Positions 1-7,374 of a stretch of 37,951 bases of DNA are shown here, in pieces. The DNA is taken from the NCBI GenBank assembly GCA_016871015.1, contig VFZX01000027.1, positions 1-37,951 on the forward strand. The letters are read 5' to 3'. The translations under genes were made by a program, and so were the position numbers. This DNA comes from Acidobacteriota bacterium (lineage in GTDB: Bacteria; Acidobacteriota; Terriglobia; Bryobacterales; Bryobacteraceae). Within the stretch, counting starts at the first letter, position 1, and each line of letters begins with the position of its first letter. Below the pieces are notes generated by a model, which saw nothing but the letters and a program-made list of their open reading frames with translations, did no database searches and was not told the origin of the DNA.

Positions 1-2
1 CC

Positions 3-1181
3 TCACCGACTCCCCGCTTGCTTCCTGTTCTGACACCAGCCGGAGCCAATGCGATCTTCGGTCTCTCATTCCTCCAATATCGTTCCCCCCGCCGATTTCG
101 GGAAGAGGGAATCACCGGACGCTTACGGATCAACGGCGCCGACACGCGGGCCTACGTGATGAACTACATCAGCCGCGACGTCTCCGTGATCAGCCTTCAG
201 GCGACTCCCGAACGCGTCACCGCCACTCTGAAGACCGTACCCCTGCCGGATCCGGGAACCCGCTATGACACGCTGCAGATCGGCAAGGAGCTCTACCACA
301 CCTCGGTCGGTGAGTTCGATCCACCTCGCCAGGGCGCCGCTGCGATCCGCGGCCGGATGTCAAACGAAGGTTGGGGATCCTGCTCTGCGTGCCACCCGTT
401 CGGGTTGTCCGACAACGTCGTTTGGATCTTCGCCGCCGGACCGCGGCGCACGATCCCGCAGCACACAGACTACAACCAGTTCGATCCCAATGACCAGCGC
501 TTGTTCAACTGGTCGGCCATCTTCGACGAGCAGGAGGACTTCGAGCTCAACATCAGAAACGTCTCCGGTGGAGCGGGGCTCATCGTTAGTGAAGACGGCG
601 TGACTCCCGAAACGAATGTGGTCGCATTCGCCACCGCGAACTCCAACCGGCGTCAACTCAAAGTCCGCGGCGTCAACGCCTGGGACGCGATCAAGGCTTA
701 CATCCAAACGGGAATCCGCGCGCCCATCTCTCCCGTCTCGAAAGAGGATCCTGACGTGATCGCAGGCGAACAGATTTTCCGCCAGGCCAACTGCCAGACC
801 TGCCACGGCGGACCACTGTGGACCAGCGCCTACCGGGAATTCGGACCTCCCCCGGCGGCGAATCTGATCTCCAATACTCAGATCGCCGGCGCGCTCAAGA
901 AGATCGGCACGTTCGACCCGAACCTGAAGACCGAAGTACGGGCGAACGCCGCGGCGCCCCTGGGAGCCGACGGATACGCACCCGCTTCGCTTCTGTCACT
1001 GCACGCTTTCCCGAGGACATTCCTCCACAACGGCGTGGCGGATTCCCTGGATGCCGTCTTGAACAGCATCGAACACCGGGCGGCGGCTACCGGCGTGGAT
1101 CTACTGGACGACCCGGACAAGCGCCGCCAGTTGATCCGGTTCCTGCTGTCAATCGACGGAGCGACACCGCCTATCTACTAA
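3..1181 (+). CDS. Di-haem c-type cytochrome with beta-propeller remnant, 5' end cut by window edge
   Basis: The frame is open to the left edge, so this is the C-terminal part (about 390 residues) of a longer protein; the first start-like codon (TTG at 18) is probably internal. Two CxxCH haem c motifs are visible, CSACH (bases 381-395) and CQTCH (792-806), about 135 residues apart, as in di-haem/MauG-like electron-transfer domains. The part before them contains a stretch like YVMNYISRDVSVISL, which resembles a YVTN-type beta-propeller blade, so the complete protein is probably a propeller fused to a cytochrome. It would be exported, since haem c is attached outside the cytoplasm. It is closed by an intrinsic terminator at 1204-1233. 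The electron partner and substrate cannot be deduced. Confidence 0.8.
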   Translation, partial: SPTPRLLPVLTPAGANAIFGLSFLQYRSPRRFREEGITGRLRINGADTRAYVMNYISRDVSVISLQATPERVTATLKTVPLPDPGTRYDTLQIGKELYHTSVGEFDPPRQGAAAIRGRMSNEGWGSCSACHPFGLSDNVVWIFAAGPRRTIPQHTDYNQFDPNDQRLFNWSAIFDEQEDFELNIRNVSGGAGLIVSEDGVTPETNVVAFATANSNRRQLKVRGVNAWDAIKAYIQTGIRAPISPVSKEDPDVIAGEQIFRQANCQTCHGGPLWTSAYREFGPPPAANLISNTQIAGALKKIGTFDPNLKTEVRANAAAPLGADGYAPASLLSLHAFPRTFLHNGVADSLDAVLNSIEHRAAATGVDLLDDPDKRRQLIRFLLSIDGATPPIY

Positions 1182-1203
1182 TACGGGCGGCCGAACTCCC
1201 CAC

Positions 1204-1233
1204 GGGCTCCGGGTCTTCCGGAGCCCATTTTTT
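1204..1233 (+). terminator. Intrinsic terminator after the cytochrome gene
   Basis: A perfect 9-bp stem, GGGCTCCGG (1204-1212) and CCGGAGCCC (1218-1226), with a 5-base loop, is followed by A and a run of six T (1228-1233). It lies 22 bases after the cytochrome stop codon. The T-run is only on the plus-strand side, so it should stop plus-strand transcription; the convergent gene on the other strand ends at its edge. Confidence 0.9.
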
Positions 1234-2422
1234 ATATCTTCTCCAGGTCCGACGTGTCCGCTACGTACAGATTGATCCGCCCGCTCTCCTGCGACGTGAA
1301 CAAAAGCCGGGAACCGTCCGCGTTCCACACCGGTCTCGGCTCATTCAGATAAGGACGCGGAGGGAACCACAGGCCCCAGTTCCGGAACGGGAACCGCTCG
1401 TCACCCTGCTCCGGCGGCTTGGCACCCGACGGGATTGTCACCAGTTGTGTCATCTTTCGCGTCTTCGTATTGATCAGCGCCACCCCATACCCCATTGGAC
1501 CGCCATAGCAATCAGTGCCAACCAAATGCGGATGCCGGGGGTGATACGACGGGTGGCCCGCGGGCACATGATCATCCGTCATCCTCGTCTCGCGCCCCGT
1601 CCGCAGGTCGAGCTCCCACAGTGCCTGCAAGTTGTCGAACTCGCGCCGCCGGACAAACAGGATCGCCTGGCTGTCCGGACGCCACGTCGGATGATGCAGG
1701 TCCGCTGCCGCGTGCCGCAGTTGCCCGGACTCAAACTCGTACACAAATACCTCGACCAGCTTCGGGAAATCATCGTTGGTCCGGTGCACAATCATGATCC
1801 GCTTTCCATCCGGACTAAACCGCGTGTTCTGCAACGCCGACGCCGTCCCCACCACCAGGTGCCTGTTCGGCGACAACGCCAGCGCGCGCTCGAGCGTCAC
1901 CAGCCGCTCGTACTTCTTGGCCGCGACATCGTAGATCCCCCACTCCGATCCCCGGACACACGAGATGCGCCGGAAGTCGGGACTCATCCGGTTGGCGGCC
2001 ACTGGCGTGTTCACTTTCACGGACTCGCCGGTCGCGAGATCGATCACCGTGGTCACGCGCTCAAACGTGTAGTAGGCCGTCGTGCCCCCGGGACCCCAGA
2101 ACTGGTTGACTCCGACATGGTAGTTGCCCTTGATTCCGTCCGCGATCTTCCGCGCGCCGCTCCCATCCGTGTTCATGATCCAAAGCGACCCGGGGTACCG
2201 CCCCAGCGCTGTCAGCTTATCGACTGACGCGTCCATGCGAAAGAACAGCAGCCGCCGCCCCGCCGGGTCCCACGGCGGAATGTCGTAGTAGTGGTGCGTT
2301 TCATGTTGCGGACTCGCATACCGCACCACCTTCCGTCCCGTAACGGGATCCTTGATCTCGGCTGCATTCATCGCCCCCGCCACGGCGGCGCTCAAAAACG
2401 AACGGCGGCTCCAACAGTTCAT
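1232..2422 (-). CDS. Tat-type exported oligogalacturonate-lyase-like beta-propeller
   Basis: 396 residues. The N-terminus carries a twin-arginine motif (SRRSFLSAA, residues 5-13), so export is likely. The rest is a TolB/WD40-like propeller with repeated blades of the type (P-D-G/S)-x-x-(I/L)-x-F. Start (DPVTGRKVVRY) and end (RLLFTSQESG, LYVADTSDL) resemble the ends of oligogalacturonate lyase (PL22). By my alignment from memory, the HPHPSF segment that supplies metal-ligand histidines in characterised lyases reads EPRPVW here, so lyase activity is doubtful. Its start codon overlaps the stop of the Ser/Thr kinase gene (ATGA), so the two are probably translationally coupled. KdgK, which acts downstream in oligogalacturonate catabolism, is in the same unit. 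A generic TolB-like sensor is the alternative. Confidence 0.7.
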   Translation of the reverse strand: MNCWSRRSFLSAAVAGAMNAAEIKDPVTGRKVVRYASPQHETHHYYDIPPWDPAGRRLLFFRMDASVDKLTALGRYPGSLWIMNTDGSGARKIADGIKGNYHVGVNQFWGPGGTTAYYTFERVTTVIDLATGESVKVNTPVAANRMSPDFRRISCVRGSEWGIYDVAAKKYERLVTLERALALSPNRHLVVGTASALQNTRFSPDGKRIMIVHRTNDDFPKLVEVFVYEFESGQLRHAAADLHHPTWRPDSQAILFVRRREFDNLQALWELDLRTGRETRMTDDHVPAGHPSYHPRHPHLVGTDCYGGPMGYGVALINTKTRKMTQLVTIPSGAKPPEQGDERFPFRNWGLWFPPRPYLNEPRPVWNADGSRLLFTSQESGRINLYVADTSDLEKI

Positions 2423-4014
2423 TGATTCCAGCTTATCTCCATATTCGCGATCGCCTGATCCTTAATCTCGACTTCTTGTTCTTCATCCGGGAGGCCTGCC
2501 CGTCTCAGCATGATCCGGTGCTTTCCCGGCGGGAGTCTCAGCCGCGCCGGAGTCACACCCGTGTGCTGCTTGCCGTCGACAAAGATCATCGCGCCCGGCG
2601 GAGTCGAACGGACGATCAGCGTTCCACCCGACTGCTCAAGCAACGCAGAGGCATCCGTATCCCGCGGAACCTCGATAATCGCGAGTCCCGCGCGGTGTCC
2701 CGCGAGGCTGAACCGGACCACTTGCCTTCCGGCCGGAAGCTCCATCGAACAGGGTGTGACACAGGTCCCACTGTACCCATCCACCTTCACCGTGGCGCCC
2801 GAAGGCGTGGTTTCGAACCGGACCTCGGCGGGTTGCGCCGCCACCGGTACCGGAACCGGTTTTGGTTCGCTCACCACCACGGGTGCAGGCTTGGGAGGCT
2901 CGGGATCCGGTGCGGGCGGCAACGGCGGAACCTCTTGCCGTGGTGGCGGCGGTTCTGGCTTCAGCTCCGGGACAGGCGGTGGCGGCGGAACCGGGCGGAA
3001 TACATACGCCGCACCAGCCGCCGACACCAACAGCACCGCTGCCGCCGTCCACCATACACCCCGCCTGGACTCGGGTGCTCTCGCTGGCCGGACCCACGCC
3101 GGCGCAGGCTTGGACTCCCCTGTCTCCCGTGGCTTGACGCTCGTCGACACGGTTGGCTGGTTGTCAGCCGTGCCCCGCGGTTGTGGCTGCCACCCTGGCG
3201 CGCTTGCAAGCGCATCCGACAACGCGGCGAAGAAACTGCGGCAGTCCGGATACCGCTGGTCAGGAGTCTTGGCAAGACCCCGCCGGAACACCGCGTCCAC
3301 CGCCGAAGGCAGCGTGTGATTCAACCGGCTCGGCCACACCGGTTCCTCGCGCGCGATCTTCAACGCCAGTCCCGCGAGCGACTCGGCGTAGAACGGTTTC
3401 TCCCCGGTCAGCAACTCGTAGGCGATCACCGCCAATGCAAACTGGTCCGACGCCCCGGATACCGGCCGCGACTCCACCTGTTCCGGCGCCATGTAGCCTG
3501 GCGTGCCGACCACCATATCGGTGCGTGTCACTTCTTGCGACATGATCCGCGCGATCCCGAAGTCCGTGATCTTGACACCCGCCGGCCCGAGCATGATGTT
3601 CGCCGGCTTGACGTCCCGGTGGATGATGCCTTTTGAATGGGCGTAGTCGAGTCCGGTGGAGGTCTGCTCCAATAGCGGCAGGACCTGCGACTTCGTCAGC
3701 AGCCCCTCGGCCGTGAGAATCTGCTCGAGCGTCCGGCCCTCAACCAGTTCCATCGCGATGAACGCGACGCCATGCTCCTCGCCAACATCGAACACGGTGA
3801 CGATCCGTGGATCCTGAAGAATCCCCGCCGACCGCGCCTCGCGGTACAGCCGGTCGCGCAGGTTGCTCCTCTCCGCATCCGATGTCAACTCGTTCAAGCG
3901 GATCGTCTTGATTGCCACCTGTCGGCCGATCGCCGGATCTGACGCAAGGTACACGATCCCCATGGCTCCCCTTCCCAGCTCGCCTTGGATCTCGTACCGG
4001 CCGATTCGCTTCAT
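2419..4014 (-). CDS. Transmembrane Ser/Thr protein kinase with two PEGA domains
   Basis: 531 residues. The N-terminal Hanks-type kinase domain (about 6-270) is complete: glycine loop GRGAMG (14-19), ATP lysine K36, catalytic loop HRDVKPAN (132-139, D134), DFG (151-153) and APE (176-178). A basic, low-complexity linker leads to one membrane helix (about 319-339), then a proline-rich stretch (341-395) and two PEGA domains (about 397-462 and 465-531) that would lie outside the membrane. PEGA modules are thought to bind surface structures or act as sensors; the signal here is unknown. It lies 25 bp after kdgK and overlaps the next gene by 4 bp. A GAGG sequence about 5 bases before the ATG supports the start. 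Confidence 0.93.
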   Translation of the reverse strand: MKRIGRYEIQGELGRGAMGIVYLASDPAIGRQVAIKTIRLNELTSDAERSNLRDRLYREARSAGILQDPRIVTVFDVGEEHGVAFIAMELVEGRTLEQILTAEGLLTKSQVLPLLEQTSTGLDYAHSKGIIHRDVKPANIMLGPAGVKITDFGIARIMSQEVTRTDMVVGTPGYMAPEQVESRPVSGASDQFALAVIAYELLTGEKPFYAESLAGLALKIAREEPVWPSRLNHTLPSAVDAVFRRGLAKTPDQRYPDCRSFFAALSDALASAPGWQPQPRGTADNQPTVSTSVKPRETGESKPAPAWVRPARAPESRRGVWWTAAAVLLVSAAGAAYVFRPVPPPPPVPELKPEPPPPRQEVPPLPPAPDPEPPKPAPVVVSEPKPVPVPVAAQPAEVRFETTPSGATVKVDGYSGTCVTPCSMELPAGRQVVRFSLAGHRAGLAIIEVPRDTDASALLEQSGGTLIVRSTPPGAMIFVDGKQHTGVTPARLRLPPGKHRIMLRRAGLPDEEQEVEIKDQAIANMEISWNQ

Positions 4015-4039
4015 GGGGCCTCATGCCCACCGCAAAATA

Positions 4040-5074
4040 CTAGCGTTGAACTCTGCCTGAGCCTCCGCCCTTGATCAAGCCTTCCACTTCCTCACGCGTG
4101 AAGCGGTTGAAGTCCCCTGGAATCGAGTGCTTCAGGCACGACGCCGCAACCGCGAACTCCAGCGCGGCCTGCGGTGAATCAAGGTGCAACAGACCAAAAA
4201 TGAGACCGCCGGCGAAGCAGTCTCCTCCACCGACGCGGTCCACGATGTGCGTGATGTCGTAGTGCTTGCTCAGCAGGAACTGGGCCCGGTCGTGGTAGCA
4301 CGCAGACCAGCCATTCCGTGAGGCACTATGCGATTCGCGCAAGGTGATCGCGATGCCTTTCAGCCCAGGATAGGCCGCCAGCACAGCTTCGGCGAGCGTC
4401 TGGTACGCGCCCCGGTCGAGTTGGCCCGAGTGGACGTCCACGGCCGCCTCGACGCCGAGCGTCATCTGGCAGTCTTCCTCGTTGGCGATCACGTAGTGAC
4501 AGTGCTCTACCAGCAGCGGCATCACTTCCTTCGCCGCCTTCCCGTATTTCCACAGATTCTTCCGGTAATTGAGATCGATGGAGACCGTGAGCCCGGCGTC
4601 CTTGGCGGCCTTGACGCTTTCCACCGCCAGATCCGCGGCGGACTGGCTGAGCGCCGGAGTGATCCCCGTGATATGAAACCAGGAGCCTCCGTTCAGTGCC
4701 GCGCCCCAGTCGACATCGCCGGGCTTGGCCAATGCGATGGCGCTATGATCCCGGTCATACACAACCTTCGACGCCCGCTGATTGGCTCCCGGCTCGACGA
4801 AGTAGATCCCGAACCGGCCCTTCTTGCGCACGATATGGCTCGCGTCCACTCCGAACCGCCGCATTTCGCCGATGAATGCGTCCACGATCGGGTTCCCCGG
4901 CGGCAGCACGGTGACGTAGCGCGACGTGCCGCCGAATCCGGCTACCGCCACCGCGACGTTTGCTTCGCCTCCTCCGAACGTCGCCAGAAACTGCGGCGAC
5001 TGGAGGAAGCGCTCAAATCCGGGTGGGGCGAGCCGCAGCATGATCTCGCCGAATGTAACGACTGTTTTGGCCAT
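4040..5074 (-). CDS. kdgK: 2-keto-3-deoxygluconate kinase (PfkB family)
   Basis: 344 residues, normal for PfkB sugar kinases. The N-terminus has the substrate-site sequence [11 protein letters not shown] (33-43). The C-terminal ATP/anion-hole signature is [10 protein letters not shown] (281-290), with D285 as expected catalytic base; it is GGGD rather than the common GAGD. The family catalyses ATP-dependent phosphorylation of 2-keto-3-deoxygluconate to KDPG in the cytoplasm, feeding uronate or gluconate breakdown into the Entner-Doudoroff aldolase step. It starts 11 bp after the glycosidase-like gene and is in the same unit as an oligogalacturonate-lyase-like protein, which supports a sugar-acid substrate. 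A fructokinase-like specificity cannot be excluded from sequence alone. Confidence 0.88.
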   Translation of the reverse strand: MAKTVVTFGEIMLRLAPPGFERFLQSPQFLATFGGGEANVAVAVAGFGGTSRYVTVLPPGNPIVDAFIGEMRRFGVDASHIVRKKGRFGIYFVEPGANQRASKVVYDRDHSAIALAKPGDVDWGAALNGGSWFHITGITPALSQSAADLAVESVKAAKDAGLTVSIDLNYRKNLWKYGKAAKEVMPLLVEHCHYVIANEEDCQMTLGVEAAVDVHSGQLDRGAYQTLAEAVLAAYPGLKGIAITLRESHSASRNGWSACYHDRAQFLLSKHYDITHIVDRVGGGDCFAGGLIFGLLHLDSPQAALEFAVAASCLKHSIPGDFNRFTREEVEGLIKGGGSGRVQR

Positions 5075-5085
5075 CTATCTTGAGG

Positions 5086-7374
5086 TTAACGCACCCGGAC
5101 CCGGACCACTTCCGGGCCCCCGGCGGGAACCTCGACTGCGCCCCTTTCCGCGCGCCTCACGTGCACCGTAAGCGCCGGATGCCGCGTCTTCAACTCGACC
5201 CGGACGGCGTCCGCTTCACCGTGCACCGAAAAGCTGATCCCGCCGAGATACGTCGGCGCACGCTCCACCACAATCCGCTGGCCCGGATCGAGCCAGTTGC
5301 GCGGGACACCACGCAACAGGTGCAGTCTGCCCGTGGGCCGGTTGTCCACCAGTTCCTCGTGGACCAGCATGTGCCGCAACATGCTCAGCGTCTCCGCGTT
5401 CGCCGCTGAATTCGGATAGGAAACCTCGGCGGCCTGCGGACCCCCATTCACGGTGTTGTACCCGATCAGCGGAGCGCCCTCGCTTCCCGCATACGTGTTG
5501 CGCGACATCGCAAACGCCAGCCGCCCGTAGAATCCCAGCAGGAAATCGTCCACCCGCCCTTGCCGCAGCCGGTGGTTGTGCAGCGCGTAGTTGTAGACGG
5601 CGTTGATCCAGCCGTTCGGATCGCCCGGCCGCATCCGTGCGCGCGTCACGCCGAACACTCGCCCGCCACGCTGCTCCACGTAATCCGCGAGCCAGTTCCC
5701 CACGGCCGTATCAGGGTTGAAGAATTGGAACTGCAACTGCATGTCGACCCAATAGCCGAAGTAGGCGCCCTGCAGGCGTCCGAGTGCCAGGTGATCGTAG
5801 GGCTCCGGACCATAGTCCGGCGTCTCGCGGAAATAGAGCGTCTGCAAGTCAACGAACGGGGGCCGGTCCGGCATCCGGATCGCGGCAGACTCGAGCGCCC
5901 GCAGGATAGCGGCACGGAACTCGCGCGCTTCCTCGATATAGCGCCGCCCCCGCTCCGGATCGAGGCCCGTCGCAACGAGGAACTCGCCGTAGTCTTGGAG
6001 TCCCTGGCAATTCGTGATGTTGTGCGCCGGACAATAGACGGACTGCGTGCTCGCCCGCAAGTCGACACCGGGCTTGTCCGGTGGCAGCCAGCCCCAGTGC
6101 AACGGACGCTTGCCGTCCTTCCCTACCATGGTCGACCGGCGGTCCGCGATGATCTCCTCCGCCACCCGGTTCAAGTCATCGCGATACCGATGGTAGTGGG
6201 AGGCGCCGCCCGTAAGCCGGTACAGCGCGAGCAGGTGGTGCATCGGCAGCGCGCGCCGGTTCTGATACTTGCGTCCCGCCTGTTCCGGACGGATGCTCAC
6301 GTCGAACGCCATTGGCAGGAGGCTGAGCGCGAAGTCCCGATGTCCGTATTGTGCGAACACGTGGGTGCCGAAGCCGTTCTCCACCGGGTAGTAGGAGTCG
6401 TTGTACATCAGCCCGGCGCCATAGGTGAACCGCGCGCCATCGGCAAGAACGAAGTTCTGGAGCAGGAGCGCGCGCCAGATATCGTTGACGCGCTTCTCCG
6501 GGACTTCGATGTTGGTCCCGCGCGCCAGCAGATCGAGCCACATCTTCCGCGACGCGGTATGAACCTCGTTGAAACGCGCCGCCACCGGCTTTTCGACATC
6601 CCCCGGCTGATACGGAATCGTGAAGTACACCGCCTGCCGCGCGCGGGGCTTCAGATCGAACCGGTGCGTGATGCGGCCCGCCGCCGCATCGTGCCGCGCG
6701 TCCGGATCGCTGTGCTCGAGCCGGGTGCCGGGGTCCGGCAGCAGCGTGACTACGTCCTCGTGCAGCCACGCACGCACCGGCCGGCTCGAAGGATTCTCGA
6801 TCTCGACGCGGACCCACGCTGTGTCCGGTGGGCCATGGGCCATCGTCACGTGATAGATCACGCCGTGACGCTCGTAGCGTGCTCGCAGCACCGGCAGATA
6901 GCCGTCTTCATAGCGGAGGCTCGAATAGCCGTCCCGCGCGATTCCAAACATCTCCGCCTGCTCGCCTGTGCGGAACACGACCGTCGTGTCGTAGGCTACC
7001 GTCAGCGTGGTGGCAGGGACCTTGTGGCGGATGATCCGCGCGCTGATTGCGCAGTTCCACCAAACGGAGAACTCATCGTCGCCCGGAAATCCGCCAAGCA
7101 CCGTGCGGTCGAGCAGCTTGCCCGGATAGAGCGCGGTCACGCGCTCCCACGACGGCTCGCCCATCGCCTTGACGCGCTGCGCCATCACGTCGGCGGGACT
7201 CTCCATCATCTCCTTCTCGACGCTCTTTCCACGTTCCATCGCCTGGAGTTCCGCCCCGGTGAACTGGACCCCTTCGGTCCAGCTTCGGGTCATGGCGAGA
7301 TAACGCTGTTTGAGCGATTCCGCCAGTTTGGCATCGGTAAGGACAGGAGCGGCCAGCAGCAGTGCGAGGATCAT
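5086..7374 (-). CDS. Exported six-hairpin glycosidase-like protein
   Basis: About 762 residues. The frame extends further upstream, but ATG at 7374 is preferred: it begins a hydrophobic signal peptide (MILALLLAAPVL) and overlaps the preceding stop as ATGA. The first 300 residues look beta-rich. The middle, from about residue 300, is rich in Trp, Tyr and His with segments such as YPVENGFGTHVFAQYG, HHLLALYRLTGG and WGWLPPDKPG, of the kind seen in (alpha/alpha)6 six-hairpin glycosidases. The C-terminus is a small beta domain. I infer a secreted or periplasmic carbohydrate-active enzyme but cannot assign the family, linkage or catalytic acids. The gene sits directly upstream of kdgK. Confidence 0.7.
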   Translation of the reverse strand: MILALLLAAPVLTDAKLAESLKQRYLAMTRSWTEGVQFTGAELQAMERGKSVEKEMMESPADVMAQRVKAMGEPSWERVTALYPGKLLDRTVLGGFPGDDEFSVWWNCAISARIIRHKVPATTLTVAYDTTVVFRTGEQAEMFGIARDGYSSLRYEDGYLPVLRARYERHGVIYHVTMAHGPPDTAWVRVEIENPSSRPVRAWLHEDVVTLLPDPGTRLEHSDPDARHDAAAGRITHRFDLKPRARQAVYFTIPYQPGDVEKPVAARFNEVHTASRKMWLDLLARGTNIEVPEKRVNDIWRALLLQNFVLADGARFTYGAGLMYNDSYYPVENGFGTHVFAQYGHRDFALSLLPMAFDVSIRPEQAGRKYQNRRALPMHHLLALYRLTGGASHYHRYRDDLNRVAEEIIADRRSTMVGKDGKRPLHWGWLPPDKPGVDLRASTQSVYCPAHNITNCQGLQDYGEFLVATGLDPERGRRYIEEAREFRAAILRALESAAIRMPDRPPFVDLQTLYFRETPDYGPEPYDHLALGRLQGAYFGYWVDMQLQFQFFNPDTAVGNWLADYVEQRGGRVFGVTRARMRPGDPNGWINAVYNYALHNHRLRQGRVDDFLLGFYGRLAFAMSRNTYAGSEGAPLIGYNTVNGGPQAAEVSYPNSAANAETLSMLRHMLVHEELVDNRPTGRLHLLRGVPRNWLDPGQRIVVERAPTYLGGISFSVHGEADAVRVELKTRHPALTVHVRRAERGAVEVPAGGPEVVRVRVR

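Noticed and set aside
2860-3000. Low-complexity CCG/CGG-rich stretch as a DNA repeat
   Set aside because: It encodes the proline-rich linker of the Ser/Thr kinase between the membrane helix and the PEGA domains.
2422-3636. Long plus-strand open frame opposite the Ser/Thr kinase gene
   Set aside because: Arg/Pro-rich translation without motifs; a shadow of a GC-rich gene whose opposite strand shows complete kinase motifs.
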